Source: Sphingomonas sp. PP-F2F-A104-K0414
GTDB lineage: Bacteria > Pseudomonadota > Alphaproteobacteria > Sphingomonadales > Sphingomonadaceae
Length of the DNA: 64,000 bases
Direction: 5' to 3'
NCBI RefSeq assembly: GCF_004340945.1
Contig: NZ_SLYD01000007.1
Coordinates: 124,001 to 188,000, forward strand
Positions 43,918-52,874 of this stretch are shown here, piece by piece (the first letter of the stretch is position 1; each line of letters begins with the position of its first letter). Made by a program: the position numbers and the translations under genes. Below the pieces are notes generated by a model. The model made no database searches and was not told the origin of the DNA. It saw nothing but the letters and a program-made list of their open reading frames with translations.

Positions 43918-45062
43918 GGATCGAGAGGATCGCGCGGATCTTGGCGTAGGGATAGCCGCGACGGCTGAAATTCCAGGTCGTACGCCGACGGTCGACGCCC
44001 GACCGTCCCCGGCAGATAGCCCAGTTCCGTGCGGTTGCGGTCGGTGAAGGTCTGGCTTTCGATGTATTTGCTCTGCTCGGCGTCGGTCACGATCAGCGTC
44101 GGCCGATCGAGCGGGATGCCGAGCGCCACCATCCGCCGCGTCGCGTTGCGCAGATTGGTCGTCGTGTGCCGCGCGTACGGCTCGAGGATGACGCGGTCGG
44201 CGGGGATGCCGTAGCGCTCGATCAGTGCGCGGCGGATCTCGACGGCTTCGACGAACCGCGTGCCGCGGGGATGCACCGCGCTGCCCGAGACGAGGATGAA
44301 CGGTGCGAGACCCTGGCGATAGCGTTGCGCCGCCAGCAGCGCGTGGAGCTTGCTGCGCGGGCTGAGTTCAGTGCCTGTATCTTCAGGGCCGACGCCGGGA
44401 ACGATCAGCAGCGAGTAGCGGAACGCCTTCCAGTCCGTGCGCGCGGCAAGTGTGCGTGCGCCTGCATTCTCGCGCTGGTCGAGGGGTTCGAACCGCGTCG
44501 CCGCCGTCGCATCGTTGGCATCGAGCAACGCTACAGCCAACCGTACGCTGGCCGCGATCGTCGCGGGCGGCGCAACGGACGCGACGCGCGCGGTATCGAT
44601 CGCGACCTTCACGCTGTCGGCGAAGAACGGCGTGTCGGTGGCGAAGATCGGGCCGTCGATCTTGGGATAGCGTCCGGGCAAGCCGAGGCCGTAGACCCGG
44701 AGGACGACGTTCAGTGCCTCAAGCTCCTGATCGATGCCGGCCACCACCGACAGGTCGGCATTCGACTTCGGCCGCGCGCCATTCTTGGACAGACTGGCGA
44801 CGACCATCGCCCGGTCCTGATCGGTCCAGATCGTCGCCTCGATCACGCAGGCGGGTACGCCACCGCACGCGGCAATCCGTCGCGCCCGCGTATCGAGCGC
44901 GCCAGCCGGCAACCGCCCCAGCGCGCCGAGCATCGGAAACAGCCGCTCCGACAAGGTGTCGACGACCGTATCGCTAACCGCCACCGGTGCGGACGTTTCC
45001 GCCCACACCGGAGCCGCCGCCGTCATCGCCAACGCCGCGAGTATCAAACGCAAGCCCGTCAC
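43914..45062 (-). CDS. YdcF family (ElyC/SanA/YdcF, DUF218) protein
   Basis: Exported or membrane-anchored protein of 382 residues. GTG 45062 starts directly at a signal peptide (VTGLRLILAALAMTAAAPVWA) and overlaps the TBDR stop by 4 nt (GTGA), so longer upstream frames are discarded. The N-terminal 180 residues are helical and unassigned; the C-terminal DUF218 domain shows LLIVPGVG, PFILVSGSAV, ERYGIPADRVILEPYARHTTTNLRNA and LIVTDAEQ. DUF218 proteins are implicated in cell-envelope metabolism, but the reaction is unknown. Its position inside a mannoside operon suggests a periplasmic step on glycans. Confidence 0.88.
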   Translation of the reverse strand: MTGLRLILAALAMTAAAPVWAETSAPVAVSDTVVDTLSERLFPMLGALGRLPAGALDTRARRIAACGGVPACVIEATIWTDQDRAMVVASLSKNGARPKSNADLSVVAGIDQELEALNVVLRVYGLGLPGRYPKIDGPIFATDTPFFADSVKVAIDTARVASVAPPATIAASVRLAVALLDANDATAATRFEPLDQRENAGARTLAARTDWKAFRYSLLIVPGVGPEDTGTELSPRSKLHALLAAQRYRQGLAPFILVSGSAVHPRGTRFVEAVEIRRALIERYGIPADRVILEPYARHTTTNLRNATRRMVALGIPLDRPTLIVTDAEQSKYIESQTFTDRNRTELGYLPGTVGRRPSAYDLEFQPSRLSLRQDPRDPLDP

Positions 45063-47632
45063 CAGGACTTGCTGACCACGAGGCGGACGTTGCGACCGAA
45101 GATCGGACGGCCGTAGATCGCATCCGCGGTACCCTGGCCGCTCAACTGATCGGTGCGCGTATTGCCCTCGGTCAGGCCCTTCGCGTTGAACAGATTGTCG
45201 CCGACGACCTGCATCTGCCATGTGTCGTGCGTCAGCGTGAGCCCCGCGCCGACCGTCTGATACGAAGGCAGGGCGGTGTTGTTGAAGAAGTCGACATAGC
45301 GTTTGCCGGTATATTCGTAGCGGCCGTACAGCTGTACCGAATTGCCCGCGACGTCGAAGTCGACCGAGGGGCGGATGTTGCCGTAGATTTTCGGCTCGCG
45401 GACGATCTGGTTGCCCTCGACGTCGCCCGCGCTCGCGCCGTTGGCGTTGACGAGGCTCTTATACTGCGGGTCGCTGATCGTCAGCGCGCCGGTCACCGCG
45501 AAACCGTGCGGCAGCGCGAGGTTGCCGTCGATCTCGATGCCCTTGATCTCCGCCTTGCCGACGAACGGCACCGACTGATCGTTGCGGCCGGTGACCGGGT
45601 CGAGCGCGACGAACGATGCATTGAGCGGATTGTAGCGCGTGTAGAAGCCGATCAGGTACAGATACGACCGGCCGAATGCGGCCTTCAGGCCGACCTCGTA
45701 CTGGTTCGCCTTCGAGGTGATGATCGTCGGGTTGATCTGGTAGGTGACCTGCGTGGACGGCGGCGTTTCGAGATGCGATGCGCGGGCGTACGCGCCGAGA
45801 TGCTGCGTGACGTCGTAGTTGATTCCGCCGGTCCAGTTGGTGATGCTCGGGCTCAGCTTCGAATTGATGATCTGCCCGGTGAATGCCCGGACCGCGTTGT
45901 CGGCGAGCGTGGTCGGGTCGCCAAGGTTTGCGGAGGTGGTCGCGAAGGCATAGCCGTTGAAGCTGTACCGTTCGTGACGGACGCCGCCGTCCAGGGTCAG
46001 GCCCTTGGTCAGTTCCCAAGTGTCGTTGGCGTAGAGCGCGTACATCTTCGCGTCGGTGTTGCCGCGGTTGAGCGTGGTCGTATAGCGCAGCACGCCGTTG
46101 TCGGTGATCGAACCGACCGCCTGGCCCGCGGCGTTGTACGCGATCAGATCGAGCGTCCGCGGCTTGCCCTTCACCTCGAGCAGATAGTCCTGATACGCGA
46201 CCTCGTTGGTCTCGCCGTACAGGCTGCCATACACTCCGACGCGGAGATCGTGCGTGCCGAAGCCGGTTGCGATCGAGCGCGTGACGCTGAGGTCGCCCTG
46301 CGTCGAATAATATTTCGAGACGACGTCGCGGAACTGCGCGGGGACGACGAGGCCGGATGCGGCGTTGGGGTCATAGACTTCGGCGCCGTTGGTGCCCGCG
46401 ATCGCATAGCCGAGCCGGGTCACGCCCGCGCCGAACGCGGTCCGTGCCGCGCCGAGGTTGCTGGCGGCATAGGCGTTGGCGTCCGAGGGATTGCTGGTCG
46501 AATACAGCGCGTTGAAATGGAGCTTGCCGACGCTGACGCCGCCTTTCGCAGCGACCTTCCAGCCGTCGTAATCCGCGTCGTACTGCACGCCGACATTGCC
46601 GAACTGCGTGTGACGACCATTGCCGAGATCTGCGTCGACGTTGCGCGTCGTGCCGTCGGCCTCGCGGAAACGGATGTTCGCGTTGCGCAGCGCAGGCGAG
46701 TTCATCGTGCCGCTGAAGAAGTCGATATACTGGTTGAGCGACTTGCTCGGATTGCGCGGGTCGGCGGTCGGGATCGGCAAATAGAACACGTTGTGGTCGT
46801 TGAGGTAATTGCCCGATACCCGCAGCGAGCCGTTGCTGAAGTCGTGCTTGATGTTGGCGCGGACCTGGCCACCGCGATCGTTCGGAAAGCCGTTGTCGCG
46901 GTAGCCGTCGTGGCGGCGCAGGAATCCGCCAATCGCGTAATAGGTCGACTCGTCGATCGGGCCCGCCTGGTACGCATCGAGCCGGTAGAGCCCGGTATCG
47001 CCGAGCGTGACCTGCGCCTTGCCGCGCGTCGTGTCGGTGCCCGACACGGTGATGTTGTTGACGATCGCCGCGGCATAGCTCGCATAAACCGGGGCAGGGC
47101 CGCCGCGCACGACCTCGACGCGCTGCGTCATCAGGTCGAAGCGGTTGATGCTGTCGCCGCGGAAGAAGTTGCCGTCATTTTCGTGGAACAGCGGCAGGCC
47201 GTCCTGCTGGAAGGTGACGAGGCCACCGTCGCTCGGCAGGCCGCGCAGGCGGATGATGTTCTGGACCTCGCCGCCGGTATTCTCGACCGCGAACCCGGGC
47301 AGCTTGCCGAGCAGGTCAGCGAAGTTGATCGGCGCGAGCTTCTGGATGTCGGCGTTGCTCAGCGAATTTACCGCGTAGGATACGTCGAAGCGGCGTTGCT
47401 GGCGGGCCGAGCCGGTGACGATGATGTCGCCGCCGCCGGCGTCAGGCGCTGCGGCGTCGGGCGCGGATGCTTCCGGGACTGTATCAGCCGGAACTGCATC
47501 GGCCGGGGGCGTGGCGGCAGGCGGCGTGGCCGCAGGCGGCGTGGCGGGGGCGGTCTGGGCCCACGCCGGCGACTGCGCGGCGATGCTCAACGCGAGAAGA
47601 GCGCAACCCGTGCGCAAGCCAAATTTGGTCAT
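45059..47632 (-). CDS. TonB-dependent receptor of the mannoside locus
   Basis: Outer-membrane transporter of 857 residues, without STN domain. Signal peptide (cleavage after AWAQ, about residue 26), Ala/Pro linker, plug start DIIVTGSARQQRRFDVSYAVNSLSNADIQKLAPINFADLLGKLPG and IRLRGLPSDGG, and barrel ending in VRLVVSKSW with terminal Trp. ATG 47632 precedes the signal peptide directly; an earlier ATG at 47662 is possible. It is the first gene of the TBDR-YdcF-GH92-MFS operon and is divergent from the ROK regulator, so mannose-containing oligosaccharides are the likely cargo (context-based inference). Confidence 0.92.
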   Translation of the reverse strand: MTKFGLRTGCALLALSIAAQSPAWAQTAPATPPAATPPAATPPADAVPADTVPEASAPDAAAPDAGGGDIIVTGSARQQRRFDVSYAVNSLSNADIQKLAPINFADLLGKLPGFAVENTGGEVQNIIRLRGLPSDGGLVTFQQDGLPLFHENDGNFFRGDSINRFDLMTQRVEVVRGGPAPVYASYAAAIVNNITVSGTDTTRGKAQVTLGDTGLYRLDAYQAGPIDESTYYAIGGFLRRHDGYRDNGFPNDRGGQVRANIKHDFSNGSLRVSGNYLNDHNVFYLPIPTADPRNPSKSLNQYIDFFSGTMNSPALRNANIRFREADGTTRNVDADLGNGRHTQFGNVGVQYDADYDGWKVAAKGGVSVGKLHFNALYSTSNPSDANAYAASNLGAARTAFGAGVTRLGYAIAGTNGAEVYDPNAASGLVVPAQFRDVVSKYYSTQGDLSVTRSIATGFGTHDLRVGVYGSLYGETNEVAYQDYLLEVKGKPRTLDLIAYNAAGQAVGSITDNGVLRYTTTLNRGNTDAKMYALYANDTWELTKGLTLDGGVRHERYSFNGYAFATTSANLGDPTTLADNAVRAFTGQIINSKLSPSITNWTGGINYDVTQHLGAYARASHLETPPSTQVTYQINPTIITSKANQYEVGLKAAFGRSYLYLIGFYTRYNPLNASFVALDPVTGRNDQSVPFVGKAEIKGIEIDGNLALPHGFAVTGALTISDPQYKSLVNANGASAGDVEGNQIVREPKIYGNIRPSVDFDVAGNSVQLYGRYEYTGKRYVDFFNNTALPSYQTVGAGLTLTHDTWQMQVVGDNLFNAKGLTEGNTRTDQLSGQGTADAIYGRPIFGRNVRLVVSKSW

Positions 47633-47692
47633 CTGTTCGTCCCCAACCCTGTTCGTTGCCACGCCGCTGGACGTGGAATATGACGATTTTAA

Positions 47693-47710
47693 TTAATTTC
47701 ACGAAATAAA
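47693..47710. promoter_or_regulatory. ROK-type operator-like palindrome
   Basis: TTAATTTCACGAAATAAA is a near-perfect 18-nt dyad (8-nt arms with one mismatch pair, central AC). It sits in the 113-nt gap between the divergent TBDR and ROK genes. The AT-rich TTTC/GAAA arms resemble NagC/Mlc/XylR-type ROK operators. It probably binds the adjacent ROK regulator and controls both directions. Confidence 0.75.
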
Positions 47711-47745
47711 CTAATCGACTATCGGGATCAGCGAGGGAGCAGGCA

Positions 47746-48864
47746 ATGGCCTATGCCAAGCTGAGACTGGACGATGACGAGCGGCGGATCATGCAGGTCC
47801 TGCGCTCGGTCGGTGGGCGATCGCGCAAGCAGCTTGCCGCCGATCTCGCGATGAGCGCGTCGAAGCTGACGCGGCTGTCGAGCAACCTGCTCGCGCACGG
47901 ACTGATCGAGGAATGTCCGAGTTCGGAGCCGGTGACGCCCGGTCGGCCCGCCGTGCCGCTGCGGATATCGCCCGACGCCGGCTATGCGGTCGGTGCGATG
48001 CTCCACCGCGGGCTGATGGAGGTGGCGCTCGTCGACTATTCGGGCGGGGTGATCGCGCACAGCTCGCAACCGTTCGACGATCCCAATCCGCGCGTGTTCG
48101 CCGCGCGCGTAACCTCGGCGATGCACGCCATGGCGATAGAGAACCGCCTGCTCGGACGGCGGCTGCTCGGGGTTGGGATCGGCGTGCCCGGGTCGTCGCT
48201 ATCGCCCGAGGGGAACCGGCGCTGGACCGTCGACAGCCTTGGGGCATGGCGCGGGATCGATCTGAAGACGCTGTTCGAGGAGCATATCGGCCACCGGATC
48301 TGGATCGAGAACGATGCCAACACCGCCGCGCTGGCGGAATATTATGTCGGCGGGCTGATGCGGCGCTGCTCGACCGCGGTGGTGATCCTGCTCGGCCATG
48401 GGATCGGCGCGGGGATCATCGTCGAGGGCCGGATCCTGCGCGGCGCGATGGCGAGCGCGGGGGAGATCGGCTGCCTCTATCCCAACGACCGGCCACGCCC
48501 CTCGACGCTCGACTTGTTGATGACGTTGCGTGAAGCCGGTTGCGATATCCACTCGCTGGTCGATTTCGAGGCGGTGGTCGCGGGGTACGAAGATGTCGTC
48601 GATGCCTGGGTGCGCCGTGCCGCCAGCCAGATCGCACCGATCATAAACTGGGGGCTGGCGTGGATCGATCCGGGCGAGTTCGTGATCTCAAGCCCGCTGC
48701 CGAACCGCATCCTGCGTGCGCTCGTCGAGCATATCGACTTCGGCGCGATGCACATCGGCGATCATGTCAGCGGCGTGCCGATCATCTCGGTGTCCACGCT
48801 GGAGGGTGCCGCCGCGACGATCGGTGCGGCACTCCTGCCTATCCACGCGACGGCGGTGGCGTGA
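47746..48864 (+). CDS. ROK family transcriptional regulator
   Basis: Sugar-responsive repressor of 372 residues. A winged helix-turn-helix (about 12-60, RSRKQLAADLAMSASKLTRLSSNLLAHGLIEE) is fused to a ROK sugar-kinase-like domain (GVGIGVPG, IENDANTAALAEY, GHGIGAGIIVEGRILRGAMASAGEIGCLYP). The classical zinc-binding CxCGxxGCxE of ROK proteins is absent in the region after GEIG. ATG 47746 has AGGGAG 9 nt upstream. It is divergent from the mannoside operon and is its likely regulator, with mannose or a derivative as the predicted inducer. Confidence 0.92.
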   Translation: MAYAKLRLDDDERRIMQVLRSVGGRSRKQLAADLAMSASKLTRLSSNLLAHGLIEECPSSEPVTPGRPAVPLRISPDAGYAVGAMLHRGLMEVALVDYSGGVIAHSSQPFDDPNPRVFAARVTSAMHAMAIENRLLGRRLLGVGIGVPGSSLSPEGNRRWTVDSLGAWRGIDLKTLFEEHIGHRIWIENDANTAALAEYYVGGLMRRCSTAVVILLGHGIGAGIIVEGRILRGAMASAGEIGCLYPNDRPRPSTLDLLMTLREAGCDIHSLVDFEAVVAGYEDVVDAWVRRAASQIAPIINWGLAWIDPGEFVISSPLPNRILRALVEHIDFGAMHIGDHVSGVPIISVSTLEGAAATIGAALLPIHATAVA

Positions 48865-49126
48865 GCCGCACCGGATCGGGCGTGTAGACGAGTATGAAGG
48901 CGATCACGGTTTCGGCGGGCATCTCGCAGGGGCGTAGCAGGGGCCGGTCCGCCAACCTGTAAAGGTTGAAACTGATCCGTGCGTTGCCGCCCAGGTGTTC
49001 GCCCCAGACCCAGCACCGCCGACGATCCGCCGAAAGATCGACCGTGACGCCCCAGCGACGGCCAGCGAACAGACCCTCGCTATAGCCGGTCGGTAACCGG
49101 TCGAGCGCAGCGAGAAACGGACCCAC
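48839..49126 (-). CDS. Conserved hypothetical protein
   Basis: Small soluble protein of 95 residues with a well-formed core: LPTGYSEGLFAGRRWGVTVDLSADRRRCWVWGEHLGGNARISFNLYRL and KPCEMP-like RPCEMPAETVIAFI. Similar alphaproteobacterial proteins exist and are sometimes loosely labelled methionine sulfoxide reductase, a label I do not trust without a GCFW-type motif. It follows the SDR gene by 10 nt on the same strand and its 3' end overlaps the ROK 3' end by 26 nt in convergent orientation. Confidence 0.7.
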   Translation of the reverse strand: MGPFLAALDRLPTGYSEGLFAGRRWGVTVDLSADRRRCWVWGEHLGGNARISFNLYRLADRPLLRPCEMPAETVIAFILVYTPDPVRLTPPPSRG

Positions 49127-49136
49127 CGGTGCCGTG

Positions 49137-49913
49137 TCAGAGCGTGTCGATCACGCCGCCATCGACGCGCATCGCCGCACCCGTGGTGGCGGAGGCAAGC
49201 GGCGAGGCCAGATAGACGACCATGTTCGCGACCTCCTCGACCGTGGCGGCACGGCGGATGATCGAGCTTGGTCGATGCGTCTGCACGAACGTCGCGGCGA
49301 CCTCGTCGATCGGCTTGCCGGTCTTGGCGCGCTCGTCCTCGAGCATCGCCTCGACGCCTTCGGACAAGGTCGGGCCGGGCAGCACCGAATTCACCGTCAC
49401 GCCGGTGCCCGCCATCCGCTTGGCGAGGCCGCGTGCGAGCGCGACATCGGCGGTCTTGCTGACGCCGTAGTGGATCATCTCGACGGGAATGTTGAAGGCG
49501 GATTCGGACGACAGCAACACGAGGCGTCCCCAGCCGTTCGCCGCCATGCCGGGCAGGTATGCACGTGCCAATCGAACGCCGGCCATCACGTTGACCTGCC
49601 AGTGCCGGTCCCACGTCGCGTCGTCGACGTCGAAAAAGTCGGCGGGTTGGAAGATGCCGAGGTTGCTGACGACGATATCGGCGTGCGGCACCGCGGCGAC
49701 GAGCACGTCATGACCGTCGGCGTTGCCGAGGTCTGCGGCCACCCCGCGCGCATTGCCGCCGATCTTCTCGACCGCGGCATCGACCTTCGCCTGCGTACGG
49801 CCATTGACGATGACGGTCGCGCCCGCCCGTGCGAGCCCTTGCGCGATGCCGAAGCCGATGCCTTCGGTAGAGCCGGTGACGAGCGCGGTCTTGCCGGTAA
49901 GATCAATGCGCAT
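49137..49913 (-). CDS. SDR family NAD(P)-dependent oxidoreductase
   Basis: Classical short-chain dehydrogenase of 258 residues. The cofactor motif TGSTEGIG (14-21), the NLG loop replacing NAG (SNLGIF), the catalytic Ser-Tyr-Lys (LLSSES and YGVSK) and the C-terminal GAAMRVDGGVIDTL are present. Sugar, polyol or 3-oxoacyl substrates are all possible; the neighbours GH39, SMP-30 and Gfo/Idh suggest a sugar or aldonate. It is likely cotranscribed with the small hypothetical gene behind it. Confidence 0.92.
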   Translation of the reverse strand: MRIDLTGKTALVTGSTEGIGFGIAQGLARAGATVIVNGRTQAKVDAAVEKIGGNARGVAADLGNADGHDVLVAAVPHADIVVSNLGIFQPADFFDVDDATWDRHWQVNVMAGVRLARAYLPGMAANGWGRLVLLSSESAFNIPVEMIHYGVSKTADVALARGLAKRMAGTGVTVNSVLPGPTLSEGVEAMLEDERAKTGKPIDEVAATFVQTHRPSSIIRRAATVEEVANMVVYLASPLASATTGAAMRVDGGVIDTL

Positions 49914-50001
49914 GACGGTGTCCTGTGGTCTGTGCGGGGTGGTGCTCCAATCCTCGAACGCGACGAAAGTGTCCGACTGCTCTTGCCGGATCGCGCTCGG
50001 T

Positions 50002-51561
50002 TCAGGCCGGTGTCAGCTCGATCATCACGACATCGTGATCGCGCATCGGCAGGTCGATCGTCGCCTTGCCATCGGCGCGGACCCGAAGCGTACTGGTGGT
50101 CGGCAAATCCCGCGTCGCTGCCTGCAACTGCGCAAGCTGTGCCCCGGTCAGCGCCGCTGGCCTGCCCATTTCGAGATACGCGGTATACGCGTCGTTCTGG
50201 CGAAAGCCGGTGCGGCGTACCGTGACGCGGTACGATCCCGGCTTCAGGTTGCCGAGCGTGATATCGAGCGGCGCCGCGGCGGCGGGAACGCGGATTTTGG
50301 TGAAGAACGGGCGATTGCTCACGGGCTGATCGGGCAGGACGTCGCGCCATGCGAGCAGCTGGATCGTTCGGCCCTTGATCGCGGCGATGCTCTGGGCGTC
50401 GCCGGTCGGCACTTCACGGTCGCCTAGCTCGGCGAGGTATTTATAGGCGAACCACGTCGCTTTGCGCACGCCTTGCGGCGTCATCAGCCCGAAGCCGCCC
50501 TCGAACGGCTTGGCCTGCGGCCCTGGTTCCTCGAACAGGTCGCTGAACGTCCAGTAGCTCATGCCCTGCGCCAGCCCCTCGGTGCGTCGCAGCTTCGAGA
50601 GCACATAGGCCGCGCCGAGATAATCGTCGTGGATCGGATCGCGCGGATTGTAGCTGGTGCTCCATTCGGTGAAGAACAGCGGCAGTCCGGGGCGGCCGGC
50701 GGCGTCGATCTGCGCGCGCACCGCGCGGACGTCCTTCACGACGGCATCGGGATCGCGCGACAGCTTGTTGTCGCCTTCGCCCTTCTCGTCGAGAAAGCCG
50801 CCCTCGACGCCGTAGGTATGCGTGCTGACGAAATCGACCGGGAGCGCATTGGCTTTCGCATAAGCGAGAAATTCGGGCACCCAGCCAGCGCCTGCGGTCG
50901 CCGGTCCGCCGACGCGCAGCGCCGGGTCGATCGCCTTGATCGCGCGCACGGTGCGTTTGTAATAGTCGAAATACGCGGCTTGATCGGCGCCTTCCCAGAA
51001 GCCGGCGAGATTGGGTTCGTTCCAGAATTCGAAATACCAGCTGCGGACTTCCTTGGCGCCATAGCGGTCGATCATGTGACGCGTGAACGCATCGACCAGC
51101 GCGGTCCATTTCTCGGGCTGCGGATGCGAGGTGTTGCCCTTCCAGTAGAAGATCGTCTGGTCGGACGTCTTCATCGCATCGGGGGTAAAGCCGAGTTCGA
51201 CGAACGGCTTGAGCCCCATGCCGAGCAACCGGTCGTAGAGCCGATCAAGCTTGCGCCAATCATAGACCGGCTTGCCGTTCACCTCGCGGTACACGCCCAG
51301 CTGGTCCGCGAAGACATTGTGGAAGCGGATATAGCGGAAGCGCAGGTCTTTCTGAACGAGCCCCAGCTGCGCCAGACTGTCCTCGCGTTGCAGCGTGCCG
51401 GGAAAATCGGCGCCGATGGAAAGCTCGGCCATGCGGTCGCGGGGCGTCGTCGGTGCCTGTACGTCGACCGCGATCGTACGCGCGGTGGCCGCGAAGACCG
51501 GGCTGGCGAGAATGACGCTGACTCCGAACGCCGTGGCGTATCCCCATTTCGGTATCGACAC
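50002..51561 (-). CDS. Glycoside hydrolase family 39 (beta-xylosidase type)
   Basis: Retaining glycosidase of 519 residues with a signal peptide (to about VFAA, residue 25). The acid/base lies in EFWNEPNLAGFW (Glu182) and the nucleophile in FFTEWSTSYNPRD (Glu299), both in GH39 context on a TIM barrel, with a C-terminal beta-sandwich. GH39 members cleave beta-xylosides or alpha-L-iduronides, and some newer members act on arabinosides or other sugars, so xylose is only the default guess. It is divergent from the SMP-30 gene, with a LacI-type operator-like palindrome between. Confidence 0.91.
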   Translation of the reverse strand: MSIPKWGYATAFGVSVILASPVFAATARTIAVDVQAPTTPRDRMAELSIGADFPGTLQREDSLAQLGLVQKDLRFRYIRFHNVFADQLGVYREVNGKPVYDWRKLDRLYDRLLGMGLKPFVELGFTPDAMKTSDQTIFYWKGNTSHPQPEKWTALVDAFTRHMIDRYGAKEVRSWYFEFWNEPNLAGFWEGADQAAYFDYYKRTVRAIKAIDPALRVGGPATAGAGWVPEFLAYAKANALPVDFVSTHTYGVEGGFLDEKGEGDNKLSRDPDAVVKDVRAVRAQIDAAGRPGLPLFFTEWSTSYNPRDPIHDDYLGAAYVLSKLRRTEGLAQGMSYWTFSDLFEEPGPQAKPFEGGFGLMTPQGVRKATWFAYKYLAELGDREVPTGDAQSIAAIKGRTIQLLAWRDVLPDQPVSNRPFFTKIRVPAAAAPLDITLGNLKPGSYRVTVRRTGFRQNDAYTAYLEMGRPAALTGAQLAQLQAATRDLPTTSTLRVRADGKATIDLPMRDHDVVMIELTPA

Positions 51562-51596
51562 AGTGATCCTCTCGCTTTTATCGTCGCATCTTGGGC

Positions 51597-51611
51597 GATA
51601 GCGCTACCAAG
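51597..51611. promoter_or_regulatory. LacI-type operator-like palindrome
   Basis: GATAGCGCTACCAAG has a perfect TAGCGCTA core flanked by one good half (CCA). It resembles LacI-family operators with a GC-centred TAGCGCTA core, as described for Caulobacter xylose genes. It lies between the divergent GH39 and SMP-30 starts. No LacI gene is in the window. Confidence 0.45.
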
Positions 51612-51632
51612 TGCAACGCGGAGGATGACGGC

Positions 51633-52727
51633 ATGACGTGGGAACCAACCGGACAGAGTCGTTCGTCGGCCGAAGTGCGTAACGGCATCGCGCTGGATCG
51701 TCGCAGCGTCATGATCGGTGGACTGGCGCTGCTCGGCTCCGCGCGCGCCGCGACGGCTAGCGCTGCGGAGGCGCGCGCAGTCGTCCCGCGGATCGTCCGT
51801 CTGTCGCCGGCACTCGACCGCATGATCGCGCCGAACGCGGTCATCGAGACGATCGCCACCGGGATTCGCTGGGCAGAGGGGCCGTTGTGGGTCGAGGCCG
51901 GCCAAGACTCGGGAGCGTATCTATTGTTCTCCGATCCCGCGGCCAATATCGTCCGGCGCTGGCGCAAGGGCGGTCGTGCGACGCCGTTCCTCGATCCGTC
52001 CGGCGCCGGTGGAACCGATCCCAAACGCGTCCGAGAGCCGGGCGCCAATGGTCTTGCGCTCGATCGGGCGGGCAAGCTTCTGATCGCCAACAGCGGCGGC
52101 CGCTCGATCGACCGCGTCGATCTGGTCACGCGCCGTCGCGAGGTGATGATCGACCGGTATCGCGGCAAGCGCTTCAACAGCCCGAACGACCTGCACGTCG
52201 CGCGCGACGGTGCGATCTACTTCACCGATCCGCCTTATGGACTGGTCGACGGCGACGCCTCGCCGGACAAGGAGATGACGGTCAACGGCGTCTATCGCTG
52301 GACGCGGGACGGTGGTGTCGAACTGCTCGACGGCGGCCTGACGCGCCCCAACGGCATCGCGCTGTCACCCGACGAGCGGCGGCTCTACGTATCGGTATCG
52401 GACGAAACCGCGCCACGGATCATGGTCTATGACCTGGATTCCGCGGGGCGGCCCGGTAACGCGCGGGTCTGGCTTGATGCGAAACCGATGCAGGCGCGGG
52501 GTGGCGCGGGGCTGCCTGATGGCATGAAGGTGGCACGCGATGGCACGCTGGTGTGCTCGGTGCCGGGCGGGATGATGATCCTGACGCACGAGGCCGAACC
52601 GTTGGGGCTGATCTCGACCGGGGCGCCGATCGCGAACTGCGCGTTCGGCGAGCGTGGGAGGGCGCTGTACCTGACTGCGAACGACCGTGTCCTGCGCGTG
52701 CCGCTGCGCCGCGGTTGGTGGGGGTGA
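51633..52727 (+). CDS. SMP-30/gluconolactonase/LRE-like protein, exported
   Basis: Six-bladed beta-propeller lactonase of 364 residues, predicted to open sugar lactones to aldonates. Signature stretches are WAEGPLWV (metal-binding Glu), EPGANGLALDRAG, FNSPNDLHVARDGAIYFTDPPYG (metal-binding Asn and catalytic-site residues) and LTRPNGIALSPDERRLYVS with a late LPDGMKV Asp. The N-terminus has a Tat-like signal (LDRRSVMIGGLALLG), so it acts in the periplasm. ATG 51633 has GGAGG 8 nt upstream; a TTG at 51591 is rejected. It fits with the Gfo/Idh enzyme as the lactone-hydrolysing step. Confidence 0.9.
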   Translation: MTWEPTGQSRSSAEVRNGIALDRRSVMIGGLALLGSARAATASAAEARAVVPRIVRLSPALDRMIAPNAVIETIATGIRWAEGPLWVEAGQDSGAYLLFSDPAANIVRRWRKGGRATPFLDPSGAGGTDPKRVREPGANGLALDRAGKLLIANSGGRSIDRVDLVTRRREVMIDRYRGKRFNSPNDLHVARDGAIYFTDPPYGLVDGDASPDKEMTVNGVYRWTRDGGVELLDGGLTRPNGIALSPDERRLYVSVSDETAPRIMVYDLDSAGRPGNARVWLDAKPMQARGGAGLPDGMKVARDGTLVCSVPGGMMILTHEAEPLGLISTGAPIANCAFGERGRALYLTANDRVLRVPLRRGWWG

Positions 52728-52742
52728 GTCAGACCGTCCGAA

Positions 52743-52862
52743 TCCTCCCCCGCCAGGGGGGGTGGCGCGAAGCGGCGGAGGGGGAGGCCGACGCAACCGA
52801 AGACATGCCTTACCTCCCCCTCCGTCAAGCTGCGCCTGCCACCTCCCCCTGGCGGGGGAGGA
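52743..52862. repeat. Inverted repeat between convergent genes
   Basis: Arms of about 46-51 nt (52743-52788 and 52812-52862) share TCCTCCCCCGCCAGGGGG and GGCGGAGGGGGAGG in inverted order, with imperfect middle parts. It is a GC-rich repeat of a third type and could act as a bidirectional terminator between SMP-30 and the cupin gene. Confidence 0.75.
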
Positions 52863-52874
52863 TTAGAAGGTCCC

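Noticed and set aside
44987..47683. Plus-strand open frame of nearly 900 codons
   Set aside because: Antisense shadow of the mannoside TBDR; no signal peptide or motif.
48839..49126. Assignment as methionine sulfoxide reductase
   Set aside because: No catalytic GCFW or comparable cysteine motif is present, so the product is left as conserved hypothetical.
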